Shown in pieces: positions 1 to 7,755 of a stretch of DNA of 36,902 nt. Source of the DNA: JAFGBM01 sp964564915 (GTDB lineage Bacteria > Actinomycetota > Actinomycetes > Actinomycetales > Demequinaceae). Below the pieces are notes generated by a model. It was given only the letters and a program-made list of their open reading frames with translations. It was not told the DNA's origin and searched no databases. The translations under genes were made by a program, and so were the position numbers. How positions within the stretch are numbered: position 1 is the stretch's first letter; every line of letters starts with the position of its first letter. The stretch lies in NCBI GenBank assembly GCA_964564915.1, contig CAZMCU010000012.1, positions 1-36,902 of the forward strand, read 5' to 3'.

Positions 1-680
1 CGGACGGTCGTGATGAGGACGGGGTTCGAGGGGTCGTCCTCGATCCTTCCGCGAAGCCTCTTGATGTGGACGTCGAGCGTCTTGGTATCGCCGAAATGGT
101 CGACACCCCACACCCGGTCAATGATGGTTTGACGAGGAAGCACGCGCCCCGCGTTGATCGCCAAGAGATACAAGAGGGCGAACTCCTTGGGCGGAAGCGG
201 GGAGGAGTGACCGTTCTTGGTCACCATGAGCCGCTCGGGGTCGAGCGTGAGCCCCGAGACGCTGAGCACCTCCGACACCCCCAGACCGTCCTCCGAAGCC
301 GCAGCCGCCGCGCGCCTGAGGACCGCGCGGATCCGCGCGACGAGTTCCCTCCCCGAGTACGGTTTGGTGACGTAGTCGTCCGCCCCCAGTTCGAGGCCGA
401 TGATCTTGTCCGCTTGCTCATCCTTGGCCGTGACCATGATGATCGGAACGTTCGAACGCTCGCGGATCTGCTTGAACACCCCCGTCCCGCTCAACCCCGG
501 CAACATGAGGTCGAGGAGCACGACGTCGGCGCCAAGACGGGCGAAGGTCCTCACCCCGTCCGGACCGTTGGTCGCGAGCGCGACGCGAAAACCCTCTCGG
601 GTCAGCAACACTCGGAGCGAATCGCGGTACGACTCCTCGTCCTCGATGACGAGGACCCTGGGGCCAGGAGGCGGCGTCAC
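1..680 (-). CDS. regX3: OmpR/PhoB-family response regulator (RegX3-like), C-terminus cut by window edge
   Basis: DNA-binding response regulator, probably the output half of a phosphate-sensing two-component system. Translated from GTG at 680 it has a receiver domain (about residues 8-122) with acidic pocket E13/D14, phospho-acceptor D57 in VLLDLMLPG, the switch Thr in MVTAKD and the Lys in YVTKPY. A linker and a winged-helix OmpR-type effector domain follow (PPKEFALLYLL, then DVHIKRLRGRIEDD). About 226 residues are present and only the last few are missing at base 1. The GTG overlaps the stop of the kinase gene by four bases (GTGA), so the two are translationally coupled. The RegX3 name rests on pairing with a SenX3-like kinase and divergence from phoU. 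An MtrA/PhoP-like regulator is the alternative. Confidence 0.88.
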   Translation of the reverse strand, partial: MTPPPGPRVLVIEDEESYRDSLRVLLTREGFRVALATNGPDGVRTFARLGADVVLLDLMLPGLSGTGVFKQIRERSNVPIIMVTAKDEQADKIIGLELGADDYVTKPYSGRELVARIRAVLRRAAAAASEDGLGVSEVLSVSGLTLDPERLMVTKNGHSSPLPPKEFALLYLLAINAGRVLPRQTIIDRVWGVDHFGDTKTLDVHIKRLRGRIEDDPSNPVLITTV

Positions 681-1792
681 GCCCCCGCCCCCCTCTTCGC
701 CATGGGCAGCCGAAGCGTGAAGGTGGACCCCACCCCAAGCCTCGACCACAGCGTCACCTCTCCATCGTGCTGGGCGGCGATGTGCTTGACAATGCTGAGC
801 CCCAATCCCGTTCCTCCGGTTTCGCGCGAGCGCGCCGGGTCCGTGCGGTAGAAACGCTCGAATATCCGTTCGCGCTCCCCCGACGCGATGCCGATCCCGC
901 GATCGATGACGGCGATCGACGCGGCGTCGCCCTCCGCCGAGAGAACCACCGTGACGGTCCCTCCCGCGTCGGAATAGGCCACCGCGTTGTCGACGAGGTT
1001 GCGGACCGCCATGACGAGGAGGTCCCGGTCGCCTAGCACCGACGGCTTGGCCTGGTACGAAGCCGACAACGCGATCCCCCGCGCCTTCGCTTGCGTCTGG
1101 GCGGCGTCGACGGCCTCTCCCACGACGTTCTTGAGGGCCACGTTTCGGCGGTCGAGCACATCGTCTACGCCCTGGATGCGCGAGATCTCGATGATCTCCT
1201 GAATGAGCTTGGACAATCGACGAGACTCCTTGCCGATCTTGGCGGAGAACTCGCGGACGGCTTTCGGATCGTCCGCAACCGCCTCAAGAGTCTCGGCCAG
1301 CAACACCAGAGCCCCAACGGGTGTCTTGAGTTCGTGAGAGACGTTGACGGCAAACTCCCGGCGGGTCATCTCCGCGACCCTCTGCTCCGTGCGGTCGTTC
1401 GCGAGCGCGAGCGCGACGTTCTCGTCGATGGGTGAGACCCGCACGTGAACCGTCGCGGATGTCCCCGCGATCCCACGCCGCACGGTCACGTCGGCCTCCT
1501 GGGGCTCACCACGAGACCAGGCCGACTCCGCGAGTTGGACCACCTCCGGGAGCAACACCCCATCGGGGCGAGCCAGACCGAGGGCGGTGGCGAGGGCGTT
1601 GCTCGCGACGGCCCTTCCCTCCCGGTCGATGACGATCGCCCCGGACTGCAGCACTGCCATGAGTTGCCGCGTGCGATGGGGGACCAGGGTGCGGGACTCC
1701 GTCGCCTTTCCGCGGCGATGCCGGCCGGTAAAGACCGCCGCGATCACACCGGCGGCGCTAACCACCAGCGCGAGCGTCACCTCGATGGGCAT
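677..1792 (-). CDS. senX3: Sensor histidine kinase, SenX3/PhoR-like
   Basis: Membrane sensor kinase of 371 residues, expected to phosphorylate the regulator encoded immediately downstream. It has one N-terminal membrane segment (about residues 4-22), a short basic stretch, a PAS-like region (about 42-135), then the HisKA domain with H153 in FAVNVSHELKTP. The HATPase domain shows the N box (NLVDNAVAYS), G1 (DRGIGI) and G2 (GGTGLGLSIV). A single membrane segment followed by a PAS domain is the SenX3 layout, unlike two-segment kinases with an extracellular loop. The ATG at 1792 has no Shine-Dalgarno sequence but has TAGTGT six bases upstream, suggesting a leaderless mRNA. In the SenX3-RegX3 system known from mycobacteria, PhoU and the Pst transporter control the kinase; phoU diverges from this gene and no pst genes are in view. 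Confidence 0.9.
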   Translation of the reverse strand: MPIEVTLALVVSAAGVIAAVFTGRHRRGKATESRTLVPHRTRQLMAVLQSGAIVIDREGRAVASNALATALGLARPDGVLLPEVVQLAESAWSRGEPQEADVTVRRGIAGTSATVHVRVSPIDENVALALANDRTEQRVAEMTRREFAVNVSHELKTPVGALVLLAETLEAVADDPKAVREFSAKIGKESRRLSKLIQEIIEISRIQGVDDVLDRRNVALKNVVGEAVDAAQTQAKARGIALSASYQAKPSVLGDRDLLVMAVRNLVDNAVAYSDAGGTVTVVLSAEGDAASIAVIDRGIGIASGERERIFERFYRTDPARSRETGGTGLGLSIVKHIAAQHDGEVTLWSRLGVGSTFTLRLPMAKRGAGA

Positions 1793-1798
1793 GCGCCC

Positions 1799-1804
1799 AC
1801 ACTA
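1799..1804 (-). promoter_or_regulatory. Predicted -10 box of senX3-regX3
   Basis: On the minus strand this reads TAGTGT (TANNNT class), six bases before the ATG at 1792. That spacing would put the transcription start at or next to the start codon. No good -35 hexamer is seen; the PHO-box-like repeat at 1820-1837 lies where the -35 would be, as at activator-dependent promoters. Confidence 0.5.
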
Positions 1805-1819
1805 TCCGCAGGCGAAAGG

Positions 1820-1837
1820 GTTCACCCAATGTTCACC
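1820..1837 (+). promoter_or_regulatory. PHO-box-like direct repeat (two units)
   Basis: GTTCACC occurs at 1820-1826 and again at 1831-1837, an exact 11-base period. Direct repeat units of this sequence and period are the binding sites of PhoP-type regulators known from Streptomyces. The repeat lies in the divergent region between senX3-regX3 and phoU, about 15 bases upstream of the senX3 -10 box, so auto-activation of the two-component operon is the simplest reading. Control of phoU from the same site is possible. I do not see a third unit. Confidence 0.55.
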
Positions 1838-1923
1838 GCCCGGAAGCGCCAACACCCTCCACGGGCACTTCGAGGGTGCCAAACTAGGCGATAGAGCACG
1901 TCCCACGACCCAAAGGAGCACCC

Positions 1924-2574
1924 ATGCGTACCCTCTTCACGGCGGAGATGTCGCTGTTGGCGGATGACCTCGTCGAGATGGCGGAGCACGTCAAGGTGGC
2001 GATTCACCGGGCGAACGAGGCGATGGAGAAGAAGAACCTCGACCTCGCCCAATCCGTCATCGCAGACGACGCCAAACTCGACGGCCTCGAGCATCGCGTC
2101 GACGAGCGGTGCATCCTCCTCATCGCGCAGCAGCAGCCCGTTGGGCTCGATCTGAGAACCCTCGTGACCTCCCTCCGCATCTCCGCGGGACTCGAGCGCA
2201 TGGGGGACCTCGCGCAGCATGTCGCGGAAGCGGCGCGCCGCACCTACCCGGACTCTCCGATCCCCGCGTCGCATCGCGACATCTTCAAGAAGATGGCGCG
2301 GGCCGCGGATCACGCCTCCGAACTCATCGTCGACCTCATGAGGGAGCGCGACCTCAACGTCGCCGCTCAGATCGTGAGTGACGACGACACGCTCGACGAA
2401 CTCCACGAGAAGGCGTACGCGCAACTGCTCGCCAAGGGCTACAAGGGAGACACGCAGGAAACCCTCAACGTGGCCCTCCTCGCCCGGTTCTACGAGCGAT
2501 TCGGCGACCACGCCGTCAACGTGTCCCGTCGCGTTGTCTACCTCGTGACGGGTGACCTCGGCCTCGACCACTCC
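1924..2574 (+). CDS. phoU: Phosphate signalling complex protein PhoU (3' end lost in gap)
   Basis: PhoU is a cytoplasmic all-helical protein that links the Pst phosphate transporter to the SenX3/PhoR-type kinase and keeps the phosphate regulon off when phosphate is plentiful. The 217 visible residues cover both three-helix bundles, including metal-cluster-type motifs ISAGLERMGDLAQH (first half) and ARFYERFGDHAVN (second half). Full-length PhoU is about 215-225 residues, so only the extreme C-terminus and stop are missing in the N run. The ATG at 1924 is preceded by AAAGGAG at 1912-1918. It is transcribed divergently from senX3-regX3 and convergently with gpmA. Confidence 0.93.
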
Positions 2575-2674
2575 NNNNNNNNNNNNNNNNNNNNNNNNNN
2601 NNNNNNNNNNNNNNNNNNNNNNNNNNNNNNNNNNNNNNNNNNNNNNNNNNNNNNNNNNNNNNNNNNNNNNNNNN
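2575..2674. other. Assembly gap (100 N) between phoU and gpmA
   Basis: A run of 100 N, the usual placeholder for a scaffold gap of unknown length. It removes the stop codons of two convergent genes and whatever terminator lies between them. The flanking sequences do not repeat each other, unlike those of the gap at 16684. Confidence 0.95.
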
Positions 2675-3369
2675 GCCTCGGGGTCGAGGTACTCGCCGCC
2701 CTTCGTGATGGGCTTGAAGTTCTCGTCGAGTTGGTACACGAGCGGAATTCCCGTGGGGATATTCAGGCCAACGATGGTGTCCTCGTCGACGTCGTCGAGG
2801 TACTTGACGAGGGCGCGAAGCGAGTTGCCGTGGGCGGCGATGAGCACGACCTTGCCGTCCTGGAGATCGGGGACGATGTCGCTCGTCCAGTAGGGAAGGG
2901 CGCGCGCGAGCACATCCTTGAGGCACTCGTTCTTGGGTACGGGCTCGCCAGCGTAACGGACGTCCCCGGCCTGCGAGTAGGGGCTGTCGTCCGCGATCGG
3001 GGGCGGCGGGACGTCGTACGAACGGCGCCAGAGCATGAACTGCTCCTCGCCGAACTGCTCCAGCGTCTCCTTCTTGTTCTTCCCCTGAAGGTCGCCATAG
3101 TGACGCTCGTTGAGCCGCCACGACCGCTTGACGGGGATCCAGTGGCGGTCGGCGGCGTCGAGGGCGAGGTTCGCGGTTGTGATCGCGCGACGCAGAACGG
3201 AGGTGTGGACGATGTCGGGAAGAAGACCCTTCTCCTTGAGAAGTTCGCCTCCCCGGATCGCCTCCGCGACGCCCTTCTCGCTGAGGGGCACGTCCACCCA
3301 ACCGCAAAAGAGGTTCTTGGCATTCCATTCGCTCTCGCCATGGCGGAGCAACACAAGTGTGTACGTCAT
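2675..3369 (-). CDS. gpmA: 2,3-bisphosphoglycerate-dependent phosphoglycerate mutase (3' end lost in gap)
   Basis: Glycolytic and gluconeogenic enzyme interconverting 3- and 2-phosphoglycerate through a phosphohistidine. Visible active-site residues: phospho-acceptor H10 in LLRHGESEWN, the R60/R61 region, E88 in RLNERHYG and H180 in AAHGNSLR. Residues 1-231 are present of about 248 usual for the family; the C-terminal tail is in the N run. The ATG at 3369 has TAGGAT six bases upstream (3376-3381) and only a weak ribosome-binding match, so it may be leaderless. It is read towards phoU and has its own short upstream region after the lactonase gene. Confidence 0.95.
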
Positions 3370-3375
3370 GCCTTC

Positions 3376-3381
3376 ATCCTA
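3376..3381 (-). promoter_or_regulatory. Predicted -10 box of gpmA
   Basis: On the minus strand TAGGAT lies six bases before the gpmA ATG. The same arrangement is seen at senX3 and lysS. No convincing -35 is visible. Confidence 0.4.
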
Positions 3382-3426
3382 TGGAGGACCGGGCTTCGCG
3401 CGGGCGCCGAAGGTCCCACCCGATCG

Positions 3427-4491
3427 CTAGGCGGCGCAGACGCAGGCGGGACTCAGGACGCGCGTGTCGTGGTGAGGAAGCTCGACGGGAACCGCAGGGT
3501 CCTCACCCGGCTTGAGCGAAAGAACATCCGCAAGGTCGAAGACGCTCACGACGTGGGACTTCTCGTTGCCGACGACCAGACGCTCGCCCAGGGCGGCAAA
3601 GTACCGAGGCCAGGCACCCCCCGAGTCAAACGCTCCTCTGTAGACGGGCATCGCATCCACTCCGAGATCGAAGACGGAGATGACATCGGATCCCCGAACG
3701 GAAGCGAGGACGACATCGCCAACGACGGTGACGTGGGCGTCGTAGATCGTTTCGCCAGAACGGAGGGGGACAAGGGTCGTCGGACTCTCGTGCTCGACCG
3801 TCGCCGTCCCCGATCCAGCGTCCCACCGGAGCGTCTTGAGCGTGTGGTCGAGTTCGCAAACGACGTAGAGAAACTGACCGCGCACGGTGAAGTGACGAGG
3901 CCCCGATCCCGCGGCGAGACGTGCCGCAACGTCGTCGGCGCGTAGGGACCCATCCGGAGCGATACGGTATCGCCTCAATTCGTCCGTTCCGAGATCCGCG
4001 ATGAGCAAGACAGAACCATCGGGGGAGTACCCCGCGAAGTGTGCGTGGGGGCCCTCTTGCCGACGGGGGACCGGCCCTCCCCCCGATCCGGCAAGTACCT
4101 GTGTCGGCCGCTGGACCGCGAGTCGCCCGTCGGCCGCGAGTGGAATGACGGCAAGTTCGCCGGTCGTGTAATGGGAGACGTAGAGCGTGAGGGTGTCCCG
4201 CGCCAGCAGGACGTGGCACGCCCCGCTCCCGCCACTGGGGATGCTATCGAGGACGACGGGGCTGATCGGATCCCCGATGTCAACGCACACCACAGTCGAC
4301 CCGTCCTGCTCCGTGACCGCGTACAGAAGGGGAAGATCGGGATGAGACACGACCCACGACGGCGAGGGTAATTCGAGGGCAAGTTCGGCGGACGAGCCCC
4401 CTGGTGTCATGCGCCAGAGGCCCTCCCCGAGACCCGAGGGCGTTTCCATCCCGGCCTCAGGGAAGGTGCCCCACCACCAGTGTGGATCCAT
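3427..4491 (-). CDS. Lactonase-family seven-bladed beta-propeller protein
   Basis: Protein of 354 residues belonging to the bacterial 6-phosphogluconolactonase/YbhE-type lactonase family (PF10282). Diagnostic pieces are present in family order: SGGSGACHV, GPHAHFAGYSPDGSVLLIADLGTDELRRYR, GSGPRHF, ETIYDAHV, and a late repeat ending GERLVVGNEKSHVVSVF. The repeated short beta-strand motifs (for example DLGVDAMPVYRG) fit a propeller. There is no signal peptide, so it is likely cytoplasmic. The oxidative pentose phosphate pathway is a possible role, but many members have unknown lactone substrates. It lies downstream of lsr2. The C-terminus ends with a cysteine pair (SPACVCAA), of unknown meaning. 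Confidence 0.82.
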   Translation of the reverse strand: MDPHWWWGTFPEAGMETPSGLGEGLWRMTPGGSSAELALELPSPSWVVSHPDLPLLYAVTEQDGSTVVCVDIGDPISPVVLDSIPSGGSGACHVLLARDTLTLYVSHYTTGELAVIPLAADGRLAVQRPTQVLAGSGGGPVPRRQEGPHAHFAGYSPDGSVLLIADLGTDELRRYRIAPDGSLRADDVAARLAAGSGPRHFTVRGQFLYVVCELDHTLKTLRWDAGSGTATVEHESPTTLVPLRSGETIYDAHVTVVGDVVLASVRGSDVISVFDLGVDAMPVYRGAFDSGGAWPRYFAALGERLVVGNEKSHVVSVFDLADVLSLKPGEDPAVPVELPHHDTRVLSPACVCAA

Positions 4492-4541
4492 CGCGCCCCT
4501 CAGTTCGCGTCCGTTCGAGCGACAATCGCCACGTTCGCGGT

Positions 4542-4865
4542 TTACGGGTTGCGCGCCGCGTAGGCCTGACGGATGTCGGCGGGGATACGGCCCCGCTCGT
4601 TAACCGCGAAGCCATGGGATTTGGCCCACGCTCGGATCGCGGCGACCTCACCCGAGCCCCGAGACGAACGACCGGATCGCGACGCCCGGGTCCCGACCCT
4701 CCTCGCGTGGGCGACCCACGGCTCCATCGCCACGCGCAATTCGCTCGCACGGTGTGCCGCAAGGTCGATCTCGTACCGGACCCCGTCGAGCGAAAAACTC
4801 ACGGTCTCGTCGGCTGGGCCTCCATCGACATCGTCAACGAGTATGACCTGAACCTTCTGGGCCAT
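4542..4865 (-). CDS. lsr2: Lsr2 family nucleoid-associated protein
   Basis: Small basic DNA-bridging protein (107 residues), the actinobacterial functional counterpart of H-NS, which silences AT-rich and horizontally acquired DNA. The N-terminal dimerisation domain (MAQKVQVILVDDVDGG to about residue 60) contains the typical FSLDGVRYEIDL. A Ser/Arg-rich linker (about 58-72) leads to the DNA-binding domain (about 73-105) with IRAWAKSHGF and the minor-groove AT-hook-like RGR at 91-93 in RGRIP. The ATG at 4865 follows AGGGAG with a five-base spacer. The position just downstream of lysS is common in Actinomycetota. Confidence 0.95.
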   Translation of the reverse strand: MAQKVQVILVDDVDGGPADETVSFSLDGVRYEIDLAAHRASELRVAMEPWVAHARRVGTRASRSGRSSRGSGEVAAIRAWAKSHGFAVNERGRIPADIRQAYAARNP

Positions 4866-4910
4866 CGAAACTCCCTTGTTTGCTTGTCCCCAAGAATGTC
4901 ATGCGGCGGG

Positions 4911-6404
4911 CTAGTCGTCGAGCGGCTTCACCAGCGGGAAGAGGATCGTCTCCCGGATTCCGAGTCCCGTCAACGCCATGAGGAGTCGATCGATCCCCAT
5001 CCCCATGCCCCCCGCCGGGGGCATGGCGTACTCCATCGCCGTCAGGAAGTCCTCGTCGAGCCTCATCGCCTCGTCGTCGCCCGCGGCGGCGAGCAGCGCC
5101 TGGGCCTCGAACCGCTCGCGCTGGATGACGGGGTCGACGAGTTCGGAGTACGCGGTCGCGAGCTCGAATCCCCGAATGTAGAGATCCCACTTCTCCACGA
5201 GACCCGGAACCTCCCGGTGGTCGCGGGTCAACGGCGATGTCTCGACAGGGAAGTCCCGAACGAACGTCGGCGCGACGAGAGTGTGACCGACGTGGTGCTC
5301 CCACAGTTCCTCGACGAGCCTGCCATGGCTCGCGCGCTTGGGGTCGACGGGAATCTCGTCCGCCTCACAGCGAGCGAGAAGCCACGCCACCTCCGTCGCT
5401 GGCGTGACCTCTTCGCCGATCGCGTCGGAGAGCGAACCGTACAGGGTGATGTCCTCCCAGGTTCCCCCCAGCTCATACGTCGATTCGTCCGCGAGTTCGA
5501 CCGTTGTCCCACCGAAGGCGTCCCGCGCGGCCGTTTGGACGAGGTCACGGGTAAGGGTCGCCATCGTGTTGTAGTCGCCGTACGCCTCGTACGCCTCGAG
5601 CATGGCGAACTCGGGAGAGTGAGACGAGTCCGCGCCCTCGTTGCGGAAGTTCCTGTTGATCTCGAAGACCTTTTCGATACCCCCGACGACGGCGCGCTTG
5701 AGAAAGAGCTCGGGAGCGATCCGAAGGTAGAGGTCGAGGTCGAAGGCGTTCATGTGGGTGACGAACGGCCGCGCCGTCGCGCCACCCGGCTGAGTCTGCA
5801 GCATGGGAGTCTCGACCTCAAGGTAACCCCGGGCGTGAAGCGTGTCGCGAAGGGATCGGACGACGCCCGACCGGCGCCGTGTCGTCTCGCGTGCGAGGGG
5901 CCTCGCGATGAGGTCGACGTGCCGCTGCCGCACCCGCGCCTCCTCCGAGAGGTCCTTGTGAAGGGTGGGAAGCGGACGGAGGGCCTTGGCCGCGAGACTC
6001 CACTCGCTCGCGAAGACCGATACCTCCCCACGTTTGGAGGCGATCACCTTGCCTTTCGCGAATAGGTGGTCGCCCAGGTCGACGTCCGCCTTGAAGCGCG
6101 CCAGCGACTCCTCCCCGACCCCGGCCTCGCTCAGCATCACCTGAAGCCGTCCCCCCATCCCGTCCTGAATAGCCGCGAAGACGAGCCGTCCGGTATCGCG
6201 CACAAAGACGACCCTCCCGGCAACACCGACGACGTCGTCCGTCTCCGCGCCTGGTTCGAGGTGGGAGTAGGCGGCTTTGACCTCGGCGATCTCGTGCGTT
6301 CGCGCGACCCCGACCGGGTAGGGCTCACCACCGGAGGCGAGGATGCGATCGCGCTTCTCGCGCCGCACGCGAATCTGCTCGGGAACGTCGGGGGTATCGG
6401 TCAC
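4911..6404 (-). CDS. lysS: Lysyl-tRNA synthetase, class II
   Basis: Charges tRNA-Lys with lysine. The 497 residues cover the N-terminal OB-fold anticodon-binding domain (about 60-165) and the class II catalytic core. Motif 2 is seen in FEINRNFRNEGADSSHSPEF followed by AMLEAYEAYGDY, and motif 3 in PPAGGMGMGIDRLLM near the C-terminus, which ends ETILFPLVKPLDD. Length is normal for bacterial LysRS. The GTG at 6404 has no clear Shine-Dalgarno but TAGCCT lies six bases upstream, so a leaderless mRNA is likely. It is followed by lsr2 after 45 bases. Confidence 0.96.
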   Translation of the reverse strand: MTDTPDVPEQIRVRREKRDRILASGGEPYPVGVARTHEIAEVKAAYSHLEPGAETDDVVGVAGRVVFVRDTGRLVFAAIQDGMGGRLQVMLSEAGVGEESLARFKADVDLGDHLFAKGKVIASKRGEVSVFASEWSLAAKALRPLPTLHKDLSEEARVRQRHVDLIARPLARETTRRRSGVVRSLRDTLHARGYLEVETPMLQTQPGGATARPFVTHMNAFDLDLYLRIAPELFLKRAVVGGIEKVFEINRNFRNEGADSSHSPEFAMLEAYEAYGDYNTMATLTRDLVQTAARDAFGGTTVELADESTYELGGTWEDITLYGSLSDAIGEEVTPATEVAWLLARCEADEIPVDPKRASHGRLVEELWEHHVGHTLVAPTFVRDFPVETSPLTRDHREVPGLVEKWDLYIRGFELATAYSELVDPVIQRERFEAQALLAAAGDDEAMRLDEDFLTAMEYAMPPAGGMGMGIDRLLMALTGLGIRETILFPLVKPLDD

Positions 6405-6410
6405 GCCCCC

Positions 6411-6416
6411 AGGCTA
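6411..6416 (-). promoter_or_regulatory. Predicted -10 box of lysS
   Basis: Minus-strand TAGCCT, six bases before the GTG start of lysS, in the 56-base space after nadC. The spacing matches senX3 and gpmA and supports the GTG as the true start. Confidence 0.45.
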
Positions 6417-6460
6417 CCGGGGTCACGGCCCAGCGGTCGCGGGGAGGGGAGGCGGCGCGT

Positions 6461-7411
6461 CTAGTGAAGGTCGAGGGCGAGGTCGAGACTGGGAGAGGAG
6501 TGGGTGAGGGCCCCGACCGACATGTAGTCCACACCGATCTCCGCGACCACCCTCGCGCGTTCCAGAGTCAGGCCCCCGGTCGCCTCGATCTCCACCTTTC
6601 CCATCTCGCCTTCGACTCCGCGCACGTACTCGACGACTTCCCGCATCGCGGAGTCCGGCATGTTGTCGAGCATCAGGAATCGCGCACCCGCCTCCAACGC
6701 TTCCCTTGCCTCGGACATCCGTTCGACCTCCACCTGGATGCCAACATCGGGGAACGCCTCCCGAACCGCCGCGATCGCGGCCGCGACTCCCCCCACGGCC
6801 AAGATGTGGTTGTCCTTGATGAGGGCGACATCGTAGAGGCCCATTCTCTTGTTCACGCCTCCCCCGCACCGAACGGCGTACTTCTCCAACTCGCGCAACG
6901 TCGGCATGGTCTTTCGCGTATCGAGGACTCGGGTTCCGGTCCCCTCCAGGGCATCCGCCCACATGCGGGTGTGCGTTGCGATGCCGGAGGCGTGGCTCAT
7001 GAGGTTGAGGATGGTCCGCTCGGCTGTGAGAACCACGTGACCGGACCCGGCGATTTCCGCGATGACGTCTCCTGGCGCCAAACGGTCACCATCGGCCATG
7101 AGGGGCGTTACCCACGGCGTCTCCAGTCCCCACCTCGCCGCGACGTGCGACAGAACCTCGGCGACCACCGGCAATCCAGCGAGGACACCAGCCTTGCGGG
7201 CGACGATTTCCCCGGTTACCACGGCTGCGCGATCGATGATCGCCTGAGTCGTCACGTCTCGACCCGGATCGCCGCCCAGATCCTCCGTCAGGGAGCGCGA
7301 CACCAATTCGCCGAGCCACGCGGCGTCGAGGGGTTCCTCTTGAGGGAGCGATTCCGGCATCGTCACGCTGCAATTGTCGTCGTTCGCGGGGATTCCGCAA
7401 CTCGGGACCAT
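6461..7411 (-). CDS. nadC: Nicotinate-nucleotide pyrophosphorylase (carboxylating)
   Basis: Quinolinate phosphoribosyltransferase: quinolinate plus PRPP gives nicotinate mononucleotide, CO2 and pyrophosphate, the last step of de novo NAD synthesis here. Family motifs: TEDLGGDPGRDVTT, NLMSHASGIATHTR, DTRKTMPTLRELEKYAVRCGGG, RMGLYDVALIKDNH, and the C-terminal IEATGGLTLERA with DYMSVGALTHSSPSLD. I chose the ATG at 7411 (316 residues) because a purine-rich GGGGGGAGGGAGA stretch abuts it. The ATG at 7360 gives 299 residues, closer to the family norm, but has no ribosome-binding site; a GTG at 7450 also exists. nadB lies nearby but is separated by the opposite-strand repressor gene. No nadA is seen in the window. 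Confidence 0.93.
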   Translation of the reverse strand: MVPSCGIPANDDNCSVTMPESLPQEEPLDAAWLGELVSRSLTEDLGGDPGRDVTTQAIIDRAAVVTGEIVARKAGVLAGLPVVAEVLSHVAARWGLETPWVTPLMADGDRLAPGDVIAEIAGSGHVVLTAERTILNLMSHASGIATHTRMWADALEGTGTRVLDTRKTMPTLRELEKYAVRCGGGVNKRMGLYDVALIKDNHILAVGGVAAAIAAVREAFPDVGIQVEVERMSEAREALEAGARFLMLDNMPDSAMREVVEYVRGVEGEMGKVEIEATGGLTLERARVVAEIGVDYMSVGALTHSSPSLDLALDLH

Positions 7412-7485
7412 TCTCCCTCCCCCCTTGGTGGGCGTATCCTGGCCCGACACGATGAGGCCAAACCCCTCGACAAGGAGCCTCCACG

Positions 7486-7755
7486 ATGACCGACGTTCAC
7501 CTTCCCAACGATGACCTTGAACCCGTCATCAATCGGCTCAAGCGTGCGAGGGGCCAACTCGACGGGGTTGTCAGGATGCTGGAGGAGGACCGTGACTGCG
7601 GGGACATCATCACGCAACTCGCCGCTGTCTCCAAGGCCCTCGATCGGGCCGGATTCGCGATCATCGCCGTGGGACTCGATCAGTGCCTCCGCGAGGGCGA
7701 AACCAGCAAAGCCGCGCGCGCCCGGCTGGAAAAGCTCTTCCTCTCGCTCGCCTAG
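7486..7755 (+). CDS. CsoR/FrmR-family (DUF156) repressor, CstR-like cysteine pattern
   Basis: Small all-helical repressor of 89 residues in the CsoR/RcnR/FrmR/CstR family. The core NRLKRARGQLDGVVRMLEED and the helix with DCGDIITQLAAVSKAL are typical. Ligand positions: C38 and C67 are 29 residues apart, as for the two cysteines of copper-sensing CsoR, but the copper-binding His four residues before the second Cys is Gly63. A Cys-Cys pair without His is the pattern of the persulfide sensor CstR, so sulfur rather than copper sensing is the better guess. The ATG follows AAGGAG. The gene diverges from nadC, and its stop overlaps the nadB stop (shared CTAG). No efflux or sulfurtransferase gene is adjacent, so the target is unknown. 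Confidence 0.85.
   Translation: MTDVHLPNDDLEPVINRLKRARGQLDGVVRMLEEDRDCGDIITQLAAVSKALDRAGFAIIAVGLDQCLREGETSKAARARLEKLFLSLA

Noticed and set aside
4404..6065. A 553-codon plus-strand frame opposite lsr2 and lysS
   Set aside because: Antisense to lysS and lsr2; no domain features.
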